This document shows, in pieces, positions 54,083 to 64,000 of a DNA stretch of 64,000 bases (position 1 is its first letter; each line of letters opens with the position of its first letter). Source of the DNA: Beroe forskalii (Eukaryota > Ctenophora > Nuda > Beroida > Beroidae); the NCBI GenBank assembly GCA_011033025.1, contig WFMF01000071.1, positions 124,001-188,000 on the forward strand, read 5' to 3'. Made by a program: the position numbers and the translations under genes. The notes below the pieces were generated by a model. That model did not search any database. It saw only the letters and a program-made list of their open reading frames with translations, and was not told the DNA's origin.

Positions 54083-54913
54083 TTGGATGCTGCATCCTGA
54101 ATTAAAAATGTTTTAATGAATCACTTTGAAGGAACCCTGTTAGCTTGTGATTGCATTCAAGGTATTACTGAGATCGATCTATGCTCAACAAAAAGCTTTT
54201 CAAACCTAAATATCCATGAAATAGGATTTATACCTTTTATAGAAACACTTCAATATTTCTACAGTTCAATTAAAATTCAATGTATAACTGGACTTTACAA
54301 TACCAGATAATTATTGTTGAGAGGGTATTTTCAGAATTTAATATTTTATTAGAATCCATCAATACAACTCGACCTTTTAAGTTTTAAAATCTATTGAATT
54401 ATCAAATATTTTTAATTACCGTTGCATGCTACTGGAATAGCACTAGTAATTTGCATTTTAAATATGAATATTGTAAAATATCGAATTCTAATAATTTAAT
54501 AGAAGATTATTGATTTTCCCTTGTTCGTCCCAATCAAGAATCGAACTTATATGATTTGCAAAGTTCTACCTTTCTATAAATCTGTACGGGTCTGTTGCAT
54601 TTGAATCTCATGATTATGTGCAATTTATCAGTGCGTCACTACACGGAAGGTTGCAGAGAAGTAACGATTTAGTGCTCGTAGCTTGTGCAGCTGGGATGTG
54701 CAGATTCTTTGCTTGACCATATTCAGTCAAAGTAGTATTGTGGGAGAATACCGTGGCTTAATATAAAAGCTTATATTTTTAGTTAAATTCAGGAGGAACG
54801 GTTATTATTACACAGCTACCTGCTACATGTGGTAACTAATTATTGAGTCAGGATATATTATTATGGAGGTAAGAATTTGATAATATATATATCAACCGTG
54901 TGAAGAACGAGGT
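54083..54913. other. AT-rich non-coding stretch
   Basis: No gene or clear repeat recognised. Confidence 0.5.
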
Positions 54914-54915
54914 TA

Positions 54916-55381
54916 CCTTATCGGACATAATTATCACGGACATTACATTCACGCTGAGCACCTCAGCGTGAATATTAATGTCCGTGAAAATTTTGTCCGT
55001 GATACTAATGTCCGTGATTTTCAGGTCCGTGAAAATTAGGTCCGGTATTTCATCTTATAATTTCTAGGATAGAGACGCAAAATTTCTTACTTCATCTCTT
55101 TAAGTGCACAAATAATGAAATTTTTAAGAAAATTGTACTTATTTTTCATGCTTAGTACCTGCAATATGGAAATTTAACATACTTATGAGTGAAAAGTATT
55201 GAGAAAATCTTCAATTAAAGTATTCTGATCGTTGAAGAAAAATCGAGCCGAAAATTTCGAATTTTTGTTGAAATTTGAACTTTTGAAGTGGCTGGATCGA
55301 GCGTGAATATTAATGTCCGTGAAATCTTCGTGAAACTAAAGTCCGTGAAACTAAAGTCCGTGATAATTATGTCCGATAAGG
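54916..55381. mobile_element. TA-flanked MITE-like element with GTCCGTGA repeats
   Basis: 466 bp with perfect 26-bp terminal inverted repeats beginning CCTTATCGGACATAATTATC, and TA on each side (54914-54915, 55382-55383). About eight copies of TGTCCGTGA/AGTCCGTGA are spread near both ends, plus a hairpin CACGCTGAG...CTCAGCGTG near 54950. No coding frame. Confidence 0.85.
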
Positions 55382-55389
55382 TATATAAG

Positions 55390-55563
55390 CTTTAAAGTCG
55401 GAACGCTCATACTTTATGAAGGTTTATTATACGAGGACACGTTGTGTCCGAGTAAATTAAATCGCGATTAAATCACGAACGAAGTGAGTGATTTAATCAC
55501 GAATAAAACACGACGGAGGAGTGTTTTATTTTTACCATAAAGTATGAGAGTGAGACTTTAAAG
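55390..55563. repeat. Cloverleaf-like palindromic element B
   Basis: Outer arms CTTTAAAGTC...CTCATACTTTATG pair with CATAAAGTATGAG...GACTTTAAAG. Inside: GGACAC/GTGTCC, GATTAAATCAC/GTGATTTAATC (loop GAACGAAGTGA) and AATAAAACAC/GTGTTTTATT (loop GACGGAGGA). It starts nine bases after the MITE at 54916-55381. Confidence 0.82.
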
Positions 55564-55923
55564 ATTATAAAAAATCCACGAAAACCACTGGTTCGATCAA
55601 TCAAAATTATGGTAATTTGAGTCAAAAATGTGATGTAGTATGGTAATATTCGTCTTCACAAGTATACAAGTATGTTTAATGCAAAGATTATCCATTGGTA
55701 TGCAGCATTGATCAACATACCACAGTGCACAAGTGATACTTCCTGGATAATTTATGCTGCCTATAAAACACAGTGACTTAACATAATATTCACAGGAGAT
55801 ATCAGGATATCATTACAAAGGTCCGACCGGGTTCACTAAAAGTTTTCATTATATTATAAGGTTCCCTCAGTTTTCACATGCATATTATGCATGCTTATGC
55901 ATACTTATATTCTGCTTACCCTA

Positions 55924-56035
55924 TAATATAACTATAGGAAATCATTTCGATGCATATTGTGCATATTGAACTCGGCTTCGCCTCGTACAATATGCACTAA
56001 TATGCATCTCAATGCTGTCCTATAGTTATATATTA
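55924..56035. repeat. Palindromic element C (outer stem with one hairpin)
   Basis: Outer arms TAATATAACTATAGGA and TCCTATAGTTATATATTA. Inside a roughly 20-bp stem (GATGCATATTGTGCATATTG) with one bulged base closes on the loop AACTCGGCTTCGCCTCGTA. Confidence 0.8.
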
Positions 56036-56099
56036 CATGGCTCATAAGCCCTTATTTGCAACCATATACATCGGGTTATTTCAATATTATAGGGTCGGG

Positions 56100-56340
56100 A
56101 TGGATCCTATAACCCCATGTTATGTGGTCGTTTCCGACCCTATAAGCTGTGTTTACAGTGATGACTCCGACGTAGATTCAATATGAAAGTTTATGACGTG
56201 AGTTGCCTACATATTTTTTAGCGTCGTTCGGATCCTATAACCCCATGTTATGGGATTTTCCAAGAGTTGATAGGGTATTTACAATGATGGCATCGTCATG
56301 GATTCAATAAGAAAGTTTATGACGTGACTTGCCTACATTT
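56100..56340. repeat. Two-copy tandem repeat of about 127 bp
   Basis: GGATCCTATAACCCCATGTT starts both units (56103 and 56230), and both contain AAAGTTTATGACGTGA and TTGCCTACAT. Confidence 0.82.
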
Positions 56341-56698
56341 GTTCGCAGACTTAAAACGAGTAAGGTTACCTGCCTCCTTAAGTGCCAATTCAATTTGAAT
56401 AATTTTGGTGGAACGCAGATATTCGAGTTCTGTGGTATTTGAGACTCCAATGAACAACAGGCTGTTCAAATGACGCCGTTATCTTGCTTTACTGTGGTAA
56501 ATTGCTACATGGCATAATAATATGCATTCCACCGACAAAAATGTAATTACCGGCGGGATCATTCAAACTTTTTCTGCCCATGACGCGACGCCTGATACAA
56601 GTACAACTATGAGACGCCATGTTTCTTATTTCTAATGAGTTTCCACCACATAATTTATGTTATTTCGCCATGTAATATCACCATAGGTCTCAGGAGTA

Positions 56699-56833
56699 CC
56701 TAATACCACATTGTTTTGAACTCGGCTTCGCCTCGTCCAAAACAAACCATTATTGACCTCAGCTTCGCTTCGGCCAATAATGCGTCTATATATAGTTCGC
56801 GCTTCGCGCTCACTATATATATGTGGTATTAGG
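56699..56833. repeat. Cloverleaf-like palindromic element D
   Basis: Outer 13-bp arms CCTAATACCACAT / ATGTGGTATTAGG. Three hairpins inside: TTGTTTTG/CCAAAACAA, CATTATTG/CAATAATG and TATATATAGT/ACTATATATA. Loops: AACTCGGCTTCGCCTCGT, ACCTCAGCTTCGCTTCGG and TCGCGCTTCGCGCTC. Confidence 0.85.
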
Positions 56834-57846
56834 TTAGGTGGTTTCATCGTTCCGCATCGATCAAATGGATTGATCAAATGAAAAATGCGCACAATACACT
56901 TTTATGAAGACATCCGCGCAAAAAAGCAAGCGCGCGCGATTGTGTGCCATTTTCATTTGATCAGTGTATTCGATCGACGCGTAACGATGCAGGTGCCTTA
57001 CTCCTTCGACCTATAGTTCTATATTATCTACCCGTACATAATGACATATAAAAAACAGCTCGGGAGGACCATTAATAATATATCCCTGTGGATTTTTTAT
57101 ATAATTTTATCATACAGACTACAGTTAGGACGTTGGACTGTATAACTTCAACTAAATAACTTCAAGTTATTATTTTCGTGTCCTAAGTAAACTTGTTCTT
57201 GAATTTATCATTTATATAATGTCCCTATAACTTCGTGCTTCATGACTCATAAAGTAGCTATGGTATTGCATACGGGATTTTTCAGATGACACATGTAATT
57301 GTTATCTGAACAATAGACTATCCATTGTTCTTTTCTTGGAATAAAATATGACTGCATATTTCAATAACTAAAAACGTGAGTTTGAAATAAAATATCCCTG
57401 CTTCTTTTATTGCTATCACAGTGTATTGTATGAAACTTAGTTCTAATTCATTATTTCATTGTAAGAAAGTGTTCTTATAAAGCGTTTTCTAATAAAGCTA
57501 CACCTGTTACAAGGTCATCCTATAATCACAAAGTACAAACCCAGCCCTGACAACAACAGCTCATATTTAGTGTAGTGAAAACAGTACAAAGCAATACAAT
57601 ATATACACACAAACACAAACACACCACTTTCTATACTTCTATAACACTATCATTGATCAAAAGACACTGGTGGGGAGAGATAATGAGGGGCCTATGATAT
57701 ATTCAAATAGCACATACTGAGATCACTGCCAGTTAGAGGTACGTTTAATCAGACCTGCTGAGAGATATTATTAAACTGTGTTAATGTAAACACCGCAAAG
57801 ATTATGGCGTGCAGGTAGAAAACTTTAGGGTAAGGTAAATTCCCTA
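56834..57846. other. Non-coding stretch
   Basis: AT-rich, no gene recognised. Confidence 0.5.
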
Positions 57847-58173
57847 GGGGCCATCCATTAAGGACGTCCGCAATGAGGGGGGAGGGGGGAGTCTGACCAA
57901 TGCGGACGTTTGCGGACATAGGGGGAGGGGGTGTTTGGTCAAATGCGGATGTCCGCACTCCGCAGTTTATGGAAATTTTGGTCGATTTGACGGTCATTTC
58001 ACTAGAAAATCGTGAAATTTCGGGCCCAAAAATGACGATCAAAAAGATTTCCAAGAAAAATGCGGACGTCCTGGGGGAGGAAGGGTTTCTGAAATGCGGA
58101 CATTTGCGGACAAGGGGGAGGGAGGGGGTCTAAGATGGCCGAAATTTTGCGCACGTCCTTCATGGATGGCCCC
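57847..58173. mobile_element. TA-flanked MITE-like element (GGGGCCATCCAT ends)
   Basis: 327 bp with 25-bp terminal inverted repeats (two mismatches) starting GGGGCCATCCATTAAGGACG and TA on both sides (57845-57846, 58174-58175). The interior has G-rich runs and repeated TGCGGACGTTTGCGGACA motifs. A lone terminus of the same family is at 51101. Confidence 0.85.
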
Positions 58174-59213
58174 TAGCATATTCACGTTGAAGTCCTTAAA
58201 CCCGCATGTGTTTGATATCACGTGTGGTATAAACCCTTTGGTTTATAGGCTTATAAAGTTATGTGCTTATACCTCATACTATAAAAGAGTAAAATACTAA
58301 CAAAGGTATACGATAAACTCCACGAGATACGCCCACGAGTTGATCATTTGAAGCGTCAAGTAATATGATCCAGTCACATGAGTTATTAACCCTCTGACGT
58401 TTTCATCGTTGTGTAGCCCTAATCCATGACCACGCCCTTTCAGTGTGGTTGTTCTCGGCTATGTGTGTTCCAGGCTATGGGTATTCCCCACGGTTACCCC
58501 TTCAGATTAAAACCAAATTAATCATTCGGGCGGTGCCCTCAGGCAGTATCTTTAAATGGACCCCATAAAGGTGCGACGTTCGGGTCGATGTTATTTCATA
58601 GATGGTAATTAGAAGAACTGATTCGCCAGTTAATTGCCTTCTCATTTAATTCATTAATTGAGTAAGCAGAGGGAAAATTTGGTTTGCTAAAACTGTAAAG
58701 GTTGAGTAAGTTGGGTGCTGACTAGTACTGAGTGTTTTCTATCATTAGAAAACGTTTAAAACAGAACAGATACCATTTAAAACACTTACCGTTTAAGAAG
58801 TTTTAACTTTTTAAACGGCCACTGTTTCACACCTGCATAGAGTGCACCGTGCAGAGCTAGATTAATTGCCTTGCCTAACAGGCGTTTAAATGTTCCATCC
58901 TTCAAGTTGGTGTTTTTGAAATTAAAAGCTAAAGGGAACCAGTAATAAACTAGTATCGAATACACATAGTATCCAATTTAAAAGCTATAAAGGGCCTCTA
59001 TAAGACGACCTCTTTAAGACGGCCCAATCTCATACTGATGCACGCGCAAGTAAGCCAATCAAAGGAATCCAATCTCATATCCAGGTGAAGTTAACCAATC
59101 AAAATGCAACGTCAGTTTTACTTGAAAGTAATTATGCCAGCTAAGGGTGATTGGTCTGTCATGAAAGAAAGTACGGGCCATTAAAACTTACAGAATGATG
59201 GTAATAAACGTCT
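58174..59213. other. Non-coding stretch
   Basis: No gene recognised. GTTTAAAA/TTTTAAAC motifs recur at 58740-58815. Confidence 0.5.
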
Positions 59214-59291
59214 AGAAGGTATTTCTAAATGTAAAGAATAGGGACTTGGCACAGAAGGTATTTCTAAATGTAAAGAATAGGGACTTGGCAC
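59214..59291. repeat. Perfect two-copy 39-bp tandem repeat
   Basis: AGAAGGTATTTCTAAATGTA ... GGACTTGGCAC at 59214-59252 and 59253-59291, identical. Confidence 0.95.
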
Positions 59292-61222
59292 AGAGTGTAC
59301 ACACATACGTGCATGGGTACACTGTACACAGCACAATGTACATGTAACAATGTAACTTGCTGCAGTTATAATAGTCAATAGGAATCCTTCTACAAGTTAA
59401 GGAACTTTCCATGACTACATTATAACTATAAATGAAGACAGGTGTGGGCGTGTGTGGCCATGACAGAGATCTGGCAGCAGGACTATTCAAAATATGATGT
59501 CAAGTACAAGGCCCAGGTCACATCCCACCAACAGGCGTCAGAAAGTTAACTGATTATCATGGTTTAGAATGGCGGATAAATGGTACTCAAACGCCTACCA
59601 TCCATGCACGACCTAGTCAAACCTGGATCTCCCAATATATAACTGTTACTGGGACTAAGTACTATATGGTGGAGAGTGAACAGCTGGTCTCAAGAATTAT
59701 ATATGTGTATCGCAATATTCTATGTACCCAATATTATGATATATCTAAGTATCTAAGGTAGTTGCTAGTGGCTAATACCAGCTACGTCTTCTTACTGTTT
59801 TAATGGATGGACCAAGTCTTAATTTCTGACAGATGGGAACTTGGGAGTTGGGAGAGCTCCCTTCACCGCCAAATTATTGCTTGAGTGACAAAATATCCAG
59901 CTTTGGGCACTTGATCTTGTCATCTTCTTCCAGGATGAAAAGAGAATAGCAGCAGAAAAGAATTCAGGAAGATAGTCGTGCAATGTTACCAGTTTCGTTG
60001 TTGTTCTAAATTTCAACTTTCCCAATTCCCTCGACACTCGACAGCTCAAATGGCAAATACCAGACATTTTATATTAAAATACCGCCTTAATTAAGGCGTG
60101 GCATAACGGTTCGATGTTACAAGTCAGTTGTCACTGGAGAGAATCATATTGTACATGTCTAATGCCATATTCTATATACTTATATAGATCTCAGGGCGGA
60201 GAATGACGTTACAAGAACACCGCTCTTCACGTCATAATGCAGCGTATTTATAAAGTTATAATAGGGATCACTTAAAAAGTGATTTATCATGACATAATGT
60301 AAGTAATTGAACAATTACTCACACTTTGATTATCCATAGCTATGCGTCATTCCCGCTCCTCTTTGATGCACTGTAGTCTTGGGCACCCCAGTCTTCTAGA
60401 GTTATAGTGGGTATTAATTGCCACTCTGATATCAGCTAGATGTTGGTTGATTGAGGTAAAAACGGTAATAATCATGGTTAAATGGCCATTTACGTACCAG
60501 TCAAACCAGACAAAGTTATTTTGGGAAGCCTATTTCTCTATAATCTTTGCTTCAACTTCAAGCCATCCAAAACCAGTTGGCCTACCAAAGTACCATAACC
60601 AATAGGCTTACCAAAGTACCAATAGGCCAGTAGTAATACCAGTAGTACTCTGCTGTAATCAGCATGGGGCCCGAAATAAGCGTACCGAGGTGGGAGATTT
60701 GAGAATTTCCTGCTAAGTGGGCGGTCGGCGGACCTGGATTTCTGGTAAATTAACTCATTAATTGTTTCTGTCCAGAGGTAAATGAAATTTCATTGATTAA
60801 TGCAAGTCAGACCATCTCTTAGCCAAGTTTACAAGCAAATTACCGAAAAAAAGTAAGAACAAAAAATGGCCATTTCTGAGTAAATTTTGCACTAAATTTT
60901 ATTAAAATTTTCAAAATCACTTAAACGGGGGTCTTTCTTAAGTGTACCTGAGTACCAGGCCTGGACTCTCCCCCCCCCCCCCCCGCTTATTAGCTACTCA
61001 CTACTGCAGAGTAATACCAAAACCAGCAAGAATAACAACTCTAAACCACTAACTCATTAAGCAGCTGCATGACTGCAGCTCACTTTATTTTCTCACACCT
61101 CCAGGGGTCTCAAAGTTTTCATAAAGTTATTGTACCACTCCCATGCAGATTACTACCTTGCAATTACGTTATTAAATAGTATAACTGGTCGTGGTACGAT
61201 ATGCTTAGGCCACGGAAGTTCT
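59292..61222. other. Non-coding stretch
   Basis: No gene recognised. A run of 16 C lies at about 60969-60984. An 82-codon minus-strand frame at 59819-60067 resembles nothing I know. Confidence 0.45.
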
Positions 61223-61346
61223 ACTGCTGCACTAATTGCACTCGGCTGACGACTCGTGCCAATTAGTATACTAATCAACACTCGGCTTCAAATCATTAGT
61301 ACATAAATTGGCACTCGGCTTCACCTCGTGCAATTAATGCAACAGT
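61223..61346. repeat. Cloverleaf-like palindromic element E (degenerate)
   Basis: Outer ACTGCTGCA / TGCAACAGT. Three hairpins: CTAATTGCAC/GTGCCAATTAG (one bulge), TACTAAT/ATTAGTA and AATTGGCAC/GTGCAATT. Loops TCGGCTGACGACTC, CAACACTCGGCTTCAAATC and TCGGCTTCACCTC. Confidence 0.65.
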
Positions 61347-61403
61347 ATCACTATACACCGTTAGATTAGCGTATATTAATGAAAACACCCACAAGGCCTG
61401 AAA

Positions 61404-61455
61404 ATGCGCTTTAATAGCGTCATCCTGTCACTCCTATTATTCCTTTTGTACCATG
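61404..61455 (+). CDS. Candidate signal-peptide exon
   Basis: ATG followed by MRFNSVILSLLLFLLYH, a typical short basic start and hydrophobic core, ending at an optimal donor G|GTAAGT in phase 1, a common phase after signal peptides. A possible acceptor GATTGCTTTCAG at 61636-61647 would add ten codons to a TAG at 61680. This may be the first exon of an unidentified secreted protein or chance. Confidence 0.3.
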
Positions 61456-61682
61456 GTAAGTACGATCTAAGGTATTAGGGCGTTCGGAAATGATTGTCAC
61501 TACAGGCATAAAATGGCAAATATGACCAAATATGTCAAAATTTCGACATATTCGAGTACAAGGGTCTCTACCAGACTGAATTGCAAATTTCAGTGTTAAC
61601 GAAGATTTTTGAGTGGGTCATCTAGCTAGTTTTTTGATTGCTTTCAGGTGCTCCGCTGTATGGCGAATTCTACATCTTATAG

Positions 61683-64000
61683 GCCATGTTTTTATGGTCC
61701 GATTTCACTATTCAGGACATATTCAGGGCATTCAGGTCCAAAACTAAAGAATAGGATGATTGGTTGACATTCGGGGCAAATTTATGTACAATTTAACCGT
61801 ATATGATTGATAAAGATTGGAGCTAAATGTGGCAAATTTAACAGTTCAGTAACCGATAATGCAGTACACATCTTGCAAACACGTTTCTGAAGTTAAGACA
61901 ATAACTCAAAATCTTGAAAATGGTTGTCCCGTGTACGGAAGGGTCTGAACTAATAGCCTAACACGATAACCGAACGTATCAAGTTATTTAAATGTTATAT
62001 TTCTGGGCAATTGTCAGAGCAAAAGTTGCAATTGCCCTGTTTGTTTGTTTGTTTGAAATCCCACGGTGGGGCTGGCATGTGCCGAAATAAATAAATAAAA
62101 TCAATACAATAACAATTATAAATAAGACCACAAGCGCATTGGGATGCCGTTCAGGCATGTGTTCGCCGCACATCGTGACCTGATTGCCACAGTCACGTCA
62201 ACGCATTCTGAGAATTAACACTCAAAATCACCAAGACAAAACGCACTCGAGAAATTGGATGGGGACTTGGTGCCCGGGGTTATTCAGTAAGTCCCATCCG
62301 GCGCGAGGCAGGGCGAAGGATATCTGGAGAATATCCTTTTTGAGGTCAAAACACCCCCTTAAGATTATTTCAACTCGACGGAAAACAGTTCATTTGTTCC
62401 AGTAAGCATCCACGTGTGCTGCAACATCCTCATTTTGATTATCTCGCACTTCCTGGTTCCGTTGATAGCGTGTTTTCTTTGATAACGAAATTTGTGGTCA
62501 GTTTCGTACAGCGGAGCAAAAAATTAGAAATTTGAATCCGCCGTAGAATGGGCTCAGAAAACTTAGTTATCGGTAAAACCCGATTATCTTAATCCAAAAA
62601 TGTCTGAAAAAAACGAATATCGCATCAAAAAGTCACTTCCGGCAGCCGTTTCTTAAGGAAATTGCAAGTGACAATCTTTTCCGAACGCACTATTATTACT
62701 GCAGAGAGTGCCAAGACACCTGTTAGTTACATGCTATAACAGCAGCATTCAGCAACCTGTTCGTTACATGATGTTTCAGCTGCAGCACTATCTGGGGATA
62801 TGTAGCCCACTGAAACAGATGCAACCTCAACACAGACATACATTGATACAGACATACGAACGCAAAAGTGCACCGTGTCTACGGATTAGGGAATGAGCTG
62901 AAATTTGACTTTTGGCGCTGAGAGACACACAAAAGCACAACGATGCCTGGAATTCTGGAAAGGCGCCAGTCGTTCTCGCAATTTCACTGAGGTACACTTC
63001 GGTAGCGACTTGCGCCCCACATCAATGAATAGGCGTCAATCAGACCAAACATACTTGCTTCATATGGAAGGTGCGAGCAATTCTCTAATTTGCCTCTCTT
63101 CCTTAGAAATTTAGAAATGGTGTATAATATATCTGAAATCCCTCAACATTTAAATCATATACCGATGTAATATATGAGGGCTTTAGAGCGAGTGAAAGAG
63201 AGAATCAGCAGCAATGATTCCTTATTTAGAAACTCCGATAGTGTGGCAACAGTTATTACTGATAGTGCAGCTGCTGTAGTACTGTGCACAGGGTGTGCTA
63301 TAGATTTTGCATGCAAAGGGTCAGTGGTGACTGCAGAAAACATTTATTTCATGATACGAAGATTCAAAATATTGATGTTATTGAAACATTTTGTAATACT
63401 GCATACGAAAAATTTTTCGACTTATCTTCATATTATTTATAATCGATTATTTCTGCCAAGGGAAACATCTTGCAGCTACTATGTAGGTAAGTAGGTAGAA
63501 TAAGATGGATTTTCCTTGAGGAGGCGCAGTTATTCATGCAGGGGGGTTGCCAAGTGGATGGACCTGGATTTCTGTGTTTTCCTGTTTTTAATCGACAACA
63601 CTGTTATGGATACAATTCACACTAAAAATACGAAAAACCCAAGCCATTTGTTTGGGTCTGAGTGCATCTCATTTCAATGAGAATGTCAAGCTGCGATCTA
63701 CAAAATTACTAGGTATTAATGCTTTTTAGTATGGACATCTATTAGACAGCAGCTGGCATTCGAATTTAAATTGTTACAGCCGTTCCACAAAAAGCAAAGA
63801 AGTCACCTCTAAAAGGAGTCCAACATACTAGCAAATATAACTATGATGGCTGCAATATTTTACATGAATTTTCACCATCATTCACTCATTTAAGTATTTA
63901 TGGCGTTATTGAGGCTAGAAGGGAGTTCATGCATTCTAAGATTATAGAAACAAATCCATTCCTATGGAGGAATGTTTGAGGAAAAATTCTTGATGAAGAA
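61683..64000. other. Right end of window, no gene recognised
   Basis: AT-rich. A TTTG-run followed by CCACGGTGGGGCTGGCATGT and AAATAAATAAAT at 62038-62100 looks like the tail of a dispersed retroelement on one strand. Frames at 62184-62405, 62708-63114 and 63174-63494 show no domain. Confidence 0.45.

Noticed and set aside
63174..63494. Host gene exon
   Set aside because: The 106-codon frame has no recognisable domain, both strands are open, and splice sites are unconvincing.

Overview
This window looks like nuclear DNA of an invertebrate animal, most likely a marine one such as a sponge or cnidarian; the species cannot be named from the sequence. The signs are one spliced gene with GT-AG introns (L-2-hydroxyglutarate dehydrogenase), Ty3/gypsy and Ty1/copia LTR retrotransposons, two kinds of non-LTR retrotransposon, a tRNA-derived SINE-like unit, many foldback/MITE-like repeats and several minisatellites. 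No prokaryotic gene organisation is present. Most of the 64 kb is repeat-derived, and most long open frames belong to transposons or are translations of tandem arrays.

Layout. 1-570: probable end of an LTR element on the minus strand, inserted in the gag of a Ty3/gypsy element. 571-7755: that Ty3/gypsy copy (gag, protease, RT/RNase H/integrase, 3' LTR). 7760-10660: a 21-bp satellite interrupted by a 557-bp terminal-inverted-repeat element. 10.67-15.3 kb: a 510-bp foldback, 11-bp GTACTCCCG-type arrays and an 83-bp perfect palindrome. 15.3-18.5 kb: a 77-bp perfect palindrome and three copies of an 18-bp palindrome. 18.5-21.16 kb: the 5' half of a second Ty3/gypsy copy, minus strand. 21.2-24.3 kb: 21-bp, 11-bp, 20-bp and 12-bp tandem arrays. 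24.6-24.9 kb: SINE-like unit. 26.9-34.9 kb: a minus-strand RT element with PHD finger and R2-like C terminus, split by a nested copia element (27327-32187) with a 5-bp target duplication. 35.6-36.06 kb: GC-rich structured block. 36.1-38.0 kb: plus-strand APE-type LINE fragment. 38.2-43.2 kb: 3' half of a third Ty3/gypsy copy.

46.5-52.08 kb holds the one recognisable host gene: the last seven coding exons (269 codons) of L2HGDH on the plus strand. Exon phases agree across all six junctions. The 5' exons with the FAD-binding glycine motif were not found here. Its introns carry a 15-bp array rich in TGAGTCA/GTGAGT, and its last intron carries an 11-unit, 71-bp minisatellite made from the gene's own final intron-exon junction.

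52.1-64 kb is intergenic or intronic DNA with several TA-flanked MITE-like elements. Five cloverleaf-like palindromic elements (one upstream of L2HGDH exon A, four at 55.4-61.3 kb) share an outer stem around hairpins with a common CTCGGCTTCGCCTCG-type loop while their stems differ in sequence. These are the most unusual structures in the window.
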